Below, in pieces: positions 21,958 to 31,631 of a stretch of 64,000 bases of DNA. The stretch is from positions 1 through 64,000 of the forward strand of contig NZ_JAJAWG010000003.1 of the NCBI RefSeq assembly GCF_020531905.1, written 5' to 3'. The DNA comes from Deefgea salmonis. GTDB lineage: Bacteria; Pseudomonadota; Gammaproteobacteria; Burkholderiales; Chitinibacteraceae. The notes beneath the pieces were generated by a model that worked only from the letters and a program-made list of their open reading frames with translations, had not been told where the DNA came from and made no database searches. The number at the start of each line of letters is the position of its first letter. Position 1 is the first letter of the stretch. Position numbers and translations under genes: made by a program.

Positions 21958-23087
21958 GCATCGCCTCCAGTTTTAAATAAAATCGGTCGAGTTTCGAGCA
22001 TTTTTTCAGTGCGACGGGTTTTATCCAAAACCTGTCCCGCCAATTGCCCGCAAGCGGCATCAATATCTTCACCACGGGTTTTACGCACCGTAACGATGTA
22101 ACCCGCTTGCAATAAAATATCACGAAAACGATGAATCGCTTCACGACTTGAGCGCTGATAACCCGCATTCGGAAACGGATTAAACGGAATCAAATTAAAC
22201 TTACACGAAGTCGATCGCGCCAATGCCGCCAATTGATGCGCATGCTCAGGCTTATCATTGATGCCATCAAGCATCACATATTCAAAGGTAATAAAATCAC
22301 GCGGTGCTTTTTCTAAATACCGATTGCACGCATCCATCAATTGTTTGAGCGGATATTTTTTATTAATCGGCACAATCTCATCGCGAATCGCATCGTTCGG
22401 TGCGTGCAAACTCACTGCCAGCGCCACCGGACAATCTTCGCGCAGCTTATCCATTTGCGGCACCATGCCCGAGGTCGATAAGGTAACGCGGCGACGTGAC
22501 AAGCCATATGCATTGTCATCCAACATTAAACGCATCGCGGCAACCACATTGTCATAATTGGCTAGGGGTTCACCCATCCCCATCATGACCACATTCGATA
22601 CAATCCGAGTATCGTCATTGGTCGCAGTGCCAACGCGCGCCGCATCAAAAGAGAGGCGACGATTGGCCCACCATAATTGGCCAATAATCTCTGCAGTCGA
22701 TAAATTACGGTTAAATCCTTGCCGTGCCGTCGAGCAAAAAGTGCAATCAAGTGCGCAACCGACCTGACTGGAAACACACAAAGTACCGCGGTCATCTTCG
22801 GGAATAAACACCGCCTCAACCCCGTTACCTGTGCCGACATCCAGCAACCACTTGCGGGTGCCATCTTTGGCAATTTGTTCGGCCATCATCGCTGGTGGTG
22901 CAATACAGGCATCGACAGCTAATTTTTGCCGAAACGATTTGGCGATATCACTCATCGCATCGAAATCCGCTACGCCGCGCTGATGAATCCACTTCATCAG
23001 TTGCTTGGCACGAAACGGTTTTTCACCGAGTTGTACCATCAATTGGCCTAGACGCTCCGCATCGTAATCCAACAAATTTATTGTCAT
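21954..23087 (-). CDS. rlmN: Dual-specificity 23S rRNA/tRNA methyltransferase RlmN
   Basis: 377-residue radical SAM enzyme making 2-methyladenosine in 23S rRNA (A2503) and some tRNAs. CALDCTFC gives the CxxxCxxC cluster (Cys111, 115, 118), with GMGEPLANY and [11 protein letters not shown]-like C-terminal segments; the final catalytic Cys is in DAACGQL. Start: ATG at 23087 is taken; TTG or GTG codons lie 5 or 4 codons upstream. First gene after ndk, a perfect hairpin at 23128 separating them. Confidence 0.96.
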   Translation of the reverse strand: MTINLLDYDAERLGQLMVQLGEKPFRAKQLMKWIHQRGVADFDAMSDIAKSFRQKLAVDACIAPPAMMAEQIAKDGTRKWLLDVGTGNGVEAVFIPEDDRGTLCVSSQVGCALDCTFCSTARQGFNRNLSTAEIIGQLWWANRRLSFDAARVGTATNDDTRIVSNVVMMGMGEPLANYDNVVAAMRLMLDDNAYGLSRRRVTLSTSGMVPQMDKLREDCPVALAVSLHAPNDAIRDEIVPINKKYPLKQLMDACNRYLEKAPRDFITFEYVMLDGINDKPEHAHQLAALARSTSCKFNLIPFNPFPNAGYQRSSREAIHRFRDILLQAGYIVTVRKTRGEDIDAACGQLAGQVLDKTRRTEKMLETRPILFKTGGDA

Positions 23088-23127
23088 GTCTTTATCCACC
23101 AAGGCTTACACCATTTATTTCATCAGT

Positions 23128-23157
23128 GACGCTCGCTGAGATATCTAAGCGAGCGTC
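23128..23157. other. Perfect 10-bp hairpin between ndk and rlmN
   Basis: GACGCTCGCT (23128-23137) pairs with AGCGAGCGTC (23148-23157) around a 10-base loop. There is no T-run in minus direction, so it may be an RNA processing or stabilising hairpin, or a terminator without a good tail. Confidence 0.5.
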
Positions 23158-23185
23158 TTTACCACCACTACTTACAAGCTAAAAC

Positions 23186-23611
23186 TTAACGTGCGTACAC
23201 TTCAGCTGCATCGAAAAAATAAGCGATTTCAATTGCGGCATTTTCCAAACTATCAGAGCCATGCACCGCATTGGCATCAATACTATCGGCAAAGTCAGCA
23301 CGAATCGTACCGGCAGCGGCATCTTTTGGATTGGTTGCGCCCATCAAATCGCGATTTAATTTCATTGCATTTTCGCCTTCTAGCACTTGAATCATGACTG
23401 GACCTGAAATCATAAATTCAACTAAAGCACCAAAGAAAGGACGTTCTTTATGTACCGCGTAAAAGCCTTCTGCTTCGGCACGTGTGAGGTGCTTTAGTTT
23501 CGCCGCTGCGATTTTTAAACCCGCAGTTTCAAAACGATCATAAATTTTACCGATAACATTTTTTGCAACAGCGTCCGGTTTAATCATCGATAGGGTACGT
23601 TCAACAGCCAT
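23186..23611 (-). CDS. ndk: Nucleoside diphosphate kinase
   Basis: 141-residue enzyme balancing NTP pools by phosphate transfer through a phosphohistidine. The signature NAVHGSDS contains the active-site His117; [13 protein letters not shown] is the N-terminal nucleotide-site motif. First gene of the minus-strand block. TCTCCAGG on the plus strand upstream is the complement of a CCTGGAGA ribosome binding site. Confidence 0.98.
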   Translation of the reverse strand: MAVERTLSMIKPDAVAKNVIGKIYDRFETAGLKIAAAKLKHLTRAEAEGFYAVHKERPFFGALVEFMISGPVMIQVLEGENAMKLNRDLMGATNPKDAAAGTIRADFADSIDANAVHGSDSLENAAIEIAYFFDAAEVYAR

Positions 23612-23882
23612 TTTTATCTCCAGGGTGAGTCGTTATTTTCAAACTAACGAAAGAAACTTTGCAGCGTAATGTAATTTAAGCTAGCCTCGTGCGAATTATA
23701 TTTATTTCACGTCGACCAAATTCAAGCCCTACTCAAATCCCATAACATGAGCGGCAACGCAAAAAATGGATCACCATCGTATCCACTAAGCCGCAACACA
23801 GGGAATTTAACCAGCAGACTTGAAGCCCTTAAACCTGAGGCAAATAGCCCCGCAGTATAACACCATAGCGAGCACCTGACAG
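23612..23882. other. Divergent spacer between ndk and SPOR-protein gene
   Basis: Holds the promoters for both genes; no element could be assigned with confidence. No gene is supported. Confidence 0.3.
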
Positions 23883-24629
23883 ATGAGTGATGGACTTGAC
23901 CCCATCTTGCAGCAGAAAGAACAGCAGCAATTAAAAACCCAACTCTTGTGGCGACTGGGCATTGCTGCCGCATTGATCGGCATTGTACTCAGCGCCATTG
24001 CATGGTTTGATCAAGAAAGAAAAAATGCCGTGCCTGAAGTTAAAATCGCGGCCGATGTGAGTAACACAAAAAGCCTCACCCGACTCACCGAGGCGTCTGA
24101 GGCCGAGACCGTAATCAGCAGCCAACGCATCAGCAATGCCGTGGCGAGCATGCCTTCCCTCAGTCCGAGTCCGAGTCCGAGTCCGAGTCAAAATCCAAGC
24201 CCAAACCCAAACTCGAGCCTCAACCACAATCAGACGTCAGTTCAAGCCATTAGCAATCCCCCCCCCAAGCCCAGCACGGGGATGCCGCGTGCAGCGGAAA
24301 CAGAACAAACGCACAGCGAACCCAAATCAGATCTACCGCCAGTTCACCTCAATAGCACCCCAACATCGACGGCCACTCGAGAACCAACCAAGCTGAGCAA
24401 CAACTATCCATCAGCAACCACCGGGCAGCAAGGCTATAGCGTTCAAGCGGGCGTGTTTTTGCACACCAACAATGCCGAAAAACTACTTGTGCAACTACAA
24501 GCTGTCGGCATTCCGGCTTACCTAGAAACACGCGTGCAAATTGGCCCATTCAAGAATAAATCGCAAGCCGATATCGCCGTAAAAAAACTGCGTCAGCTCG
24601 GCATTGAGCCGGTATTAAGAACGCAATAA
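23883..24629 (+). CDS. SPOR-domain membrane protein
   Basis: 248-residue bitopic protein. Short cytoplasmic N-terminus, one membrane span (about 22-41, LWRLGIAAALIGIVLSAIAW), a long disordered Ser/Pro/Asn/Thr-rich region (about 85-180), and a C-terminal SPOR domain (about 182-248: GYSVQAGVFLHTNNAEKLL ... IGPFKNKSQADIAVKKL). SPOR domains bind denuded septal glycan, so a role at the division site is likely. The linker holds an SP dipeptide run encoded by tandem AGTCCG hexamers at 24162-24189. Monocistronic, convergent with oxyR. Confidence 0.85.
   Translation: MSDGLDPILQQKEQQQLKTQLLWRLGIAAALIGIVLSAIAWFDQERKNAVPEVKIAADVSNTKSLTRLTEASEAETVISSQRISNAVASMPSLSPSPSPSPSQNPSPNPNSSLNHNQTSVQAISNPPPKPSTGMPRAAETEQTHSEPKSDLPPVHLNSTPTSTATREPTKLSNNYPSATTGQQGYSVQAGVFLHTNNAEKLLVQLQAVGIPAYLETRVQIGPFKNKSQADIAVKKLRQLGIEPVLRTQ
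24162..24189 (+). repeat. AGTCCG hexamer tandem repeat
   Basis: Four full units plus a partial one, encoding alternating Ser-Pro in the SPOR protein linker. Copy-number change would stay in frame and alter linker length only. Confidence 0.85.
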
Positions 24630-24673
24630 CACAGCCATAAAATCGACGAATGCAATGCGATGTGAGCGAAAAA

Positions 24674-25612
24674 CTATGAACTGATCGGCGCATTAGGCAG
24701 GCGATGAATCGGTTCTAAGTCCGATTGCAGCAAAGCTTGTCGCACCGCCTCAATTGCCGCTTGTCGCGGAAAATTGCGTCGCCAAGCCAAAATAACCCGT
24801 CGAGAAGGCACGGGCTCGGTGAACGGGCGTAAGGTTAGCAACGCTTCATCGGCCGCACTCACCGACGTTGCGGGTAGCACCGTCACCCCAATACCGCCCG
24901 CCACCATATGCCGAATCGTCGTTAATGACGAGCCTTGCAATGTCCGTTGCAAACTCCCTACCGACATGCTCTCACGGTTTAAATCCGAGCAGGTTTGTAA
25001 CACTTGATCGCGAAAACAATTACCCGGCGATAATAACAATACATTTTCATCTGACAATTGCTCAGAAGAGATCGAATCGAGCAACTCCCACTCATGCCCT
25101 TTCGGCGTTGCAACCACAAAATCCTCATCATACAAAGCCTGAGTAGAAATACCCCCCTCATGAAAAGGTTCTGCCAAAATCGCCAGATCAATTTCACCTT
25201 GCTTGAGCATCTCCGCCAACCGCACGGTGTAATCTTCTTCAAGCAATAACTGCATTTGTGGTGCAATCCGTCGCAATTGTGGAATCAAATGCGGCAATAA
25301 ATACGGCCCAATGGTGTAAATCACCCCCAAACGCAGAGCCCCAGCCAGCGGATCTTTGCCTTGTTCGGCCAGCTGTTTAACCATTGAAACTTCCTCGAGC
25401 ACGCGCTGCGCCTGCTCAACGATACGTTCGCCACTTGGCGTGACCGTCACCTCTCCGGCGGCACGCTCAAACAGCACGACACCCAGTTCTTCTTCTAGTT
25501 TTTTTACCGCCACTGACAACGTAGGCTGCGATACAAAACAGCTATTGGCAGCACGTCCAAAGTGACGTTCACGCGCCACGGCAACGATATAACGCAATTC
25601 AGTCAATGTCAT
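24674..25612 (-). CDS. oxyR: Hydrogen-peroxide-responsive regulator OxyR
   Basis: 312-residue LysR-type regulator. N-terminal winged HTH starting MTLTELRYIVAVARERHFGRAA, then the sensing domain. The two redox cysteines fall exactly at 199 and 208 in SPGNCFRDQVLQTC, as in enteric OxyR, so peroxide sensing by disulfide formation is well supported. The frame extends nine codons further to a TTG-type start, but ATG at 25612 gives the family N-terminus. It begins one base after the dsbB stop (TGA-A-ATG), so the two genes are coupled. Confidence 0.95.
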   Translation of the reverse strand: MTLTELRYIVAVARERHFGRAANSCFVSQPTLSVAVKKLEEELGVVLFERAAGEVTVTPSGERIVEQAQRVLEEVSMVKQLAEQGKDPLAGALRLGVIYTIGPYLLPHLIPQLRRIAPQMQLLLEEDYTVRLAEMLKQGEIDLAILAEPFHEGGISTQALYDEDFVVATPKGHEWELLDSISSEQLSDENVLLLSPGNCFRDQVLQTCSDLNRESMSVGSLQRTLQGSSLTTIRHMVAGGIGVTVLPATSVSAADEALLTLRPFTEPVPSRRVILAWRRNFPRQAAIEAVRQALLQSDLEPIHRLPNAPISS

Positions 25613-25613
25613 T

Positions 25614-26132
25614 TCAAAGACCCCGGCGACGAATTTCAAGCAAACGGATTTTAGCTAAATACGACAAAGGCACTAAAAGTCCGACAAAGGCCACCAACAA
25701 CCAAAATGGCATCGACATCCCAAACAAAGAAAAATCCACCACCGAGCAATCACCAACCGGGCGAATCACCGCCGCAACCCAAGCAGGTAAAGCATTTAAA
25801 TCAATCGGAAACGGCAAACTGGACGCGCAATTCACGCCAGACTCAGCGGGCGCATACTGCACCAGTAAATGCCAAACCGTGATTCCCGCGCCCCACAATG
25901 CCACTGCGGCATATACCCCAGAAAACCATAACACGCCGCGCCTTGTGGTTGGCTGCCAGATTGCCGCAAGCAAACTGAGCAAACCCAAAGCAATTACCAA
26001 TAGCCGCTCGTAAACACAAAGTAAACACGGCATAAGCCATTGATAAAACTGATGATAAAGTGCAAACCCCATCATGCCGACACAGAGCAAAAATAGAGCA
26101 AAAAACCCCACACGCCAACGCAATAAAGCCAT
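25614..26132 (-). CDS. dsbB: Disulfide bond formation protein DsbB
   Basis: 172-residue four-span inner-membrane quinone reductase that reoxidises DsbA. Both essential pairs are visible: Cys36-Cys39 in PCLLCVYER and the second periplasmic pair Cys102 (GVNC) and Cys129 (VGDC). Upstream of oxyR with a one-base gap, an unusual partner that puts periplasmic disulfide formation and peroxide sensing in one transcript. Confidence 0.95.
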   Translation of the reverse strand: MALLRWRVGFFALFLLCVGMMGFALYHQFYQWLMPCLLCVYERLLVIALGLLSLLAAIWQPTTRRGVLWFSGVYAAVALWGAGITVWHLLVQYAPAESGVNCASSLPFPIDLNALPAWVAAVIRPVGDCSVVDFSLFGMSMPFWLLVAFVGLLVPLSYLAKIRLLEIRRRGL

Positions 26133-26683
26133 GCCCAGACTCCGGCAAGATAGAAAATAACTATTCTACGCTGCTTACCTCGGAATTTGCAGTCAAAAAA
26201 ACACTCAGTTCAGCTTCTTTCTCCACGGCATCTCGATAGCCCAATCGAATCAACTGCCGTAAATACGCCAGACTAAATAACAAATAACTCACCAGCACCG
26301 AAGCCTAGCGCCAAAAAGCCCCAATAAAAAACATATTCATAATGGGAAATCGCCATTCAAGCTTAAAGTTAGTTTTTCTAAAGACTGCGAAGGAGAAATC
26401 GTTTGCACCTCAATCGGACGTCACTCAAGCTGACTCGAGATCCGTGCGGCCTGCGAAATTAAAAGACAAAGTTCGAATAATCTGCTGCATGCGCTCTAGG
26501 GACGGTTGACGTTTGGTTTGCCAACCGCGTTTGCGCGGATTTTGGCCTAAGGCAGGCACGAAGCGTAGTCATTCTACGCTAGCGCTTGGTAACGCAGCAT
26601 CAGGCAGACTTTATTTAACAAAGCCGCTGCCAAACCCTGCGGGCTGGGCGCTTTTCGCGGCTGCAAACCACACCTCAAACGAC
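26133..26683. other. Repeat-bearing spacer upstream of dsbB
   Basis: 550 bases without a supported gene between dsbB and the diguanylate cyclase gene. The right third is a palindromic element (26515-26669). The left part is plain sequence with no recognised motif. Confidence 0.5.
26515..26669. repeat. Palindromic MITE-like element, copy A
   Basis: The ends are inverted: GGTTTGCCAACCGCG (26515-26529) and CGCGGCTGCAAACC (26656-26669). The core is a perfect AGCGTAG-TCATT-CTACGCT hairpin at 26562-26580. A related copy with the same GGTTTGCC end and TCATTCTACGC core is at 41638-41763. Probably a non-autonomous mobile or dispersed repeat. Confidence 0.7.
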
Positions 26684-28177
26684 CTAGCCATCCGCCATCA
26701 CGCAATTACGTCCAGCTGTTTTTGCCGCGTAGAGTAAATAATCGGCACGCTGAAAAAACTCGTCTTCCGTTTCATCGGCCTGTAATTCCACCACACCCAA
26801 ACTCATTGTGACCGACGTTGCCCGTGGCAAAGCAAAATCATAATTGGCCACGGCCAAACGCAAATGCTCAGCCAACTCCAGCGCCATCGCGCGCGGGCAA
26901 TCATCTAATAAAATAATAAACTCCTCCCCACCCCAACGCGCTAATGTGTCGCCCGTACGTACGGTGTGACGCAAAATATCCGCCACCTTGCGCAGCACGG
27001 CATCCCCAGTCAGATGGCCAAACTCATCATTAATGACTTTAAAATAATCAATATCAATCAAAATACCCGCAAGCGAACACGGACGGCGCGCCAGTTCGGT
27101 CATTTTTTGATTTAAGACCACCTCAAAAGCTTGTCGATTTAATAACCGCGTCAAACTATCGGTATTTGCCAGCGCTTCCAAACGCCGTTGATTGCGATTA
27201 ATACTATAAATCGCAATACATAACACTAATAAAGTAATTAACGCTGAGATTAATAAATTTAATTGAAACATACGCTGCACTGGACGCAAATCCGCAGTTT
27301 CATTTTGCTCAACAATCAAATACCAACCCAATTCAGGAATAAATCGGCTATTGACTTGCATCACCTGCCCATTCAACGGATAACTTAACTGCGTTGGCTT
27401 TGATTGATGATTTAAAATCTTCGCCGCCACATCACGAATCCCATCATGTAATAAAATTGAGTTTCTACCTTGCGCTGAATTGCCAGTCAACACGACTTGA
27501 CCGGATTCATTTACAAAATAAATATTGCGCTGAAAACGCGTCTCGTACGTTTTTAATAACTGGCTCATAGTATCCAATGTTAAGCCAACGCCGGTTGTAC
27601 CAATAAATCGATTTTGATAATCAAAAATTTGATAATTGATAAAAATCGTAACTTTCGCCCGATTGGCCCAATCAGGATCCACATTCGTTTCAAACGCCTT
27701 ATTCATTTCGCGAACGCGAAAATACCAAGCATCACGCGCATCATTCGGCTCAATGGCTCTTAACATGCCACTATTGTGATAATAATAACGGGTTTTTTCT
27801 GACACCAAAAAACTCGTAAACGTCCCATTTTTGGTTTTAACCTCATTCAAATATCGCGTTAATTGTTCTGGATCTTTCTCTCCATTTAACAACCAATCAC
27901 GCACAAAAGTATCGTGCGCCATTTGCGATGAAATAAACACCGGTCGTAATATATCTTTTTGAATTTCTGAATAAATACTATCACCAGTCAAGGGCAATGC
28001 CGTGCCAACAATTCCCCCTCGAACCGCATCCCGCGAAACTAAATAACTCGCAATACTGGTAGTTAAAAAACCCACAATGAGCAACACCGCCACCAACGAC
28101 AACAATCGCAAACGCTTTGGAAAACTTGGCACACCACTCCCCTTTGGCCACAGATGATCGGCATAAAACCTGCCCAC
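26684..28177 (-). CDS. Membrane-anchored sensor diguanylate cyclase
   Basis: 497-residue enzyme making c-di-GMP from GTP. Membrane span about 24-46, a periplasmic dCACHE-like sensor (about 50-295, with WYFRVREMNKAFETNVDPDW and GTTGVGLTL typical of CACHE), second span about 306-325, then a GGDEF domain (about 335-497). The active-site loop is GGEEF (416-420), and an intact inhibitory I-site RTGD (407-410) lies five residues before it, so product feedback is expected. The ligand is unknown. Alone in its unit. Confidence 0.93.
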   Translation of the reverse strand: MGRFYADHLWPKGSGVPSFPKRLRLLSLVAVLLIVGFLTTSIASYLVSRDAVRGGIVGTALPLTGDSIYSEIQKDILRPVFISSQMAHDTFVRDWLLNGEKDPEQLTRYLNEVKTKNGTFTSFLVSEKTRYYYHNSGMLRAIEPNDARDAWYFRVREMNKAFETNVDPDWANRAKVTIFINYQIFDYQNRFIGTTGVGLTLDTMSQLLKTYETRFQRNIYFVNESGQVVLTGNSAQGRNSILLHDGIRDVAAKILNHQSKPTQLSYPLNGQVMQVNSRFIPELGWYLIVEQNETADLRPVQRMFQLNLLISALITLLVLCIAIYSINRNQRRLEALANTDSLTRLLNRQAFEVVLNQKMTELARRPCSLAGILIDIDYFKVINDEFGHLTGDAVLRKVADILRHTVRTGDTLARWGGEEFIILLDDCPRAMALELAEHLRLAVANYDFALPRATSVTMSLGVVELQADETEDEFFQRADYLLYAAKTAGRNCVMADG

Positions 28178-28266
28178 CCCTTTGATTTAGGCCTTGATTT
28201 TGGCGCTAACACCGCGATCATTACACATAAGGAAAGCCACAGAACGAATTGAACCACAGAATTTAA

Positions 28267-29862
<1,596 letters not shown>

Positions 29863-29886
29863 TCTTGTTGAATGTTTGGATAAAAA

Positions 29887-29911
29887 CCGCTGCGAGTCAG
29901 CGGTTTTTTTT
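29887..29911 (+). terminator. Rho-independent terminator of guaB
   Basis: Stem CCGCTG (29887-29892) with CAGCGG (29898-29903), five-base loop, then eight T. Confidence 0.9.
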
Positions 29912-29934
29912 GGCTTGGATTTGTAGAAAATTAT

Positions 29935-29986
29935 TAGGTATATCGCTACAGCCTTCATTAATAAATAAGTACAGAGCTATACCCAT
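29935..29986. repeat. 52-bp GGTAT/ATACC repeat, copy 6
   Basis: TAGGTAT at 29935-29941, ATACCC from 29979. Holds AGCC and ATTAATAAAT in the middle and is one of the best-preserved copies. Confidence 0.9.
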
Positions 29987-30386
29987 AGCTAAGTCGTAGG
30001 GCGTCAATGAGCACAGCGAATTGCGCCAGCATTTGCAACCACCTGCTACGCAGGCGGTGAACCGGCGGTTTCGCCCGCCAAACGAGCAAGGGGTGGGTCT
30101 TGCCCCGCCCCTTGCAACCCCAGCGCGCCCGATCGCCACGAAACCCCGTCCGTCCGGCAATTGGCAAGGCGACGCGAAAACTCGCTGCGCGCTAACGTCG
30201 CGTCTTAAAACCTTCCCAACCCCCTCCCGAGCGGCGCGGCTCCACGGGCAATCCGTTTCAATTAGCAGCTGCGACAATTTTATGAAATACTTAAAAAATA
30301 ATGTGCGTACTACAATCACCAGCAACGTAAATCATTATGCAATATGCGCTCACAAATTAAAATTTGCATACCCCACACGCTAATTT

Positions 30387-31112
30387 TTATTCATTACTTC
30401 CAAAGGTACCAATCAATTTTCTGATTTGAATTATCAACTCCTCCCTAATCACTTTAACTTTTTCTAAGTCATCGTGTGCTTTTTCTTGTCTTGAAATCAT
30501 ACTCGAAAGAATATCTTGATTGACGTACGATCGATTTATATATTTATCTGCATTTCTATAGTTATTTACGCTGATGTATGTTTTTCTCTGCAGATCATGA
30601 AGCATACCATCAATTTTTTCTGGGATTAATATCCTATTTTTTGTTAAAAATGAATAAAGCCTATCTCGTTTCTCATTGAATATTGCTTCTGCTGAACTAT
30701 TTTTTTCAACCGATCCTTCATAAAGTGCCCCATTAATGGTTTCTTCAAATTCTGTCGTTAGCCGGTAAAGTTCAATAATAGCATTGGCCTGCTTTTCAAA
30801 AATTCCGCCATATGAAATCTGCAATCGGATACGTTCTTTTTCTAAACTTGACTTATACTCTTCAATTTGGTGTTCAGCGATACTTTTTAGATCTCGTTGG
30901 AAAACCTCATTCTCCTTCAATAAAGCAACTTTGAAGTACTCATGATCTCTATCAAGGCTAGCCTTGTAATTAGCAACGTCATTCCCTATCCATTTCTCAA
31001 TAAGCACTTTGCACAGATATGCAAAAGTACCAATTAGAATTGCAGTAGTAAATCCGATTGTTTTTAAAAAATCAGCAATTTCTGAAGGGGTCACAATTTT
31101 TTCTCGATTCAC
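30387..31112 (-). CDS. AT-rich orphan membrane/coiled-coil protein
   Basis: 241-residue protein that matches no family I recognise. It has one hydrophobic segment near the N-terminus (about 18-36, IGFTTAILIGTFAYLCKVL) followed by a long charged helical region (about 50-110, and again 140-240) with the look of a coiled coil. So it is probably membrane-anchored with a cytoplasmic helical body. It starts at a GTG with a weak ribosome binding site, so the start is uncertain. Base composition is strongly AT-rich compared with guaB and aspS, and it lies 500 bases from an IS481 element, so recent transfer is likely. Confidence 0.55.
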   Translation of the reverse strand: MNREKIVTPSEIADFLKTIGFTTAILIGTFAYLCKVLIEKWIGNDVANYKASLDRDHEYFKVALLKENEVFQRDLKSIAEHQIEEYKSSLEKERIRLQISYGGIFEKQANAIIELYRLTTEFEETINGALYEGSVEKNSSAEAIFNEKRDRLYSFLTKNRILIPEKIDGMLHDLQRKTYISVNNYRNADKYINRSYVNQDILSSMISRQEKAHDDLEKVKVIREELIIQIRKLIGTFGSNE

Positions 31113-31631
31113 TCAAGGATATTCGGCATATTATCGCAATTGACTCCTTTTATGTTTAATCTCGCATTTCTCGCCTTAAAATGGCACAGAACATAATCGC
31201 AAAAAAATTACACTGCATGAACAATAAATCATGTGGTGGATTGCCATTTCGCGATAAATACGCCACACCTTATTAATATATTTGCTGATAGCTATAAGGG
31301 CATGGTTGATGTTTTCAACCCACCCTGAGCAAAGTTGTGATGTCAGAATCATATTGGCGGGTTACGCCTTCGGCTAACCCGCCCTACGGCATCGATGTAT
31401 TGCTTGCAAGGCTTTATCTACAAGGCGTAGAGATCAATACATCGATTTAAAACCAAACCTCGTTGAGCTGCGCGAGGTCCCGTGTAGCAAGCTGAGCGAG
31501 GAACAAGCTGGACAGGGTTTATGCGATCATTGTTTGAGGCCGCAGGCCGAGTTTTGATCGCAACCGCCTCGATTGTCCGCAGCGAAGGTACGGGCGCAGC
31601 CCGCGCAGATACTCGGGCGAAAGATCAAGGA
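31113..31631. other. Spacer with dispersed repeats left of the IS
   Basis: About 520 bases with no gene. It contains GGCGGGTTA...TAACCCGCC (31356-31383), a perfect 12-bp inverted pair ATCGATGTATTG (31391-31402) and CAATACATCGAT (31435-31446), and a stretch (about 31530-31620) with GGCCGCAGGCC that resembles dispersed intergenic repeats of proteobacteria. Confidence 0.5.
31356..31383. repeat. GGCGGGTTA/TAACCCGCC repeat, left copy
   Basis: Nine-base inverted arms around an ACGCCTTCGGC loop, followed by CTAC. The same unit recurs at 33178-33206 on the other side of the IS. Confidence 0.75.

Larger units (their letters stand above)
29863..30386. other. Hairpin-rich GC-rich spacer after guaB
   Basis: 520 bases between guaB and the AT-rich orphan gene. 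After the terminator and a 52-bp repeat copy, about 30000-30260 is GC-rich and full of short inverted repeats (for example GGCGG-TTTC-GCCCGCC and AAGGGG...CCCCTT), unlike the flanking AT-rich DNA. A possible degenerate 13th 52-mer lies at 30324-30375. An open minus-strand frame crosses it but has no family likeness and is not called a gene. Confidence 0.5.

Noticed and set aside
29897-30325. Minus-strand open frame of 142 residues
   Set aside because: It crosses a terminator and a hairpin-rich block, has odd Arg/Gly-rich composition, no ribosome binding site and no family likeness.
30324-30375. Thirteenth copy of the 52-bp repeat
   Set aside because: ATACCCC is at the right offset but the left end is AACGTAA, too poor to count; noted only as possible.
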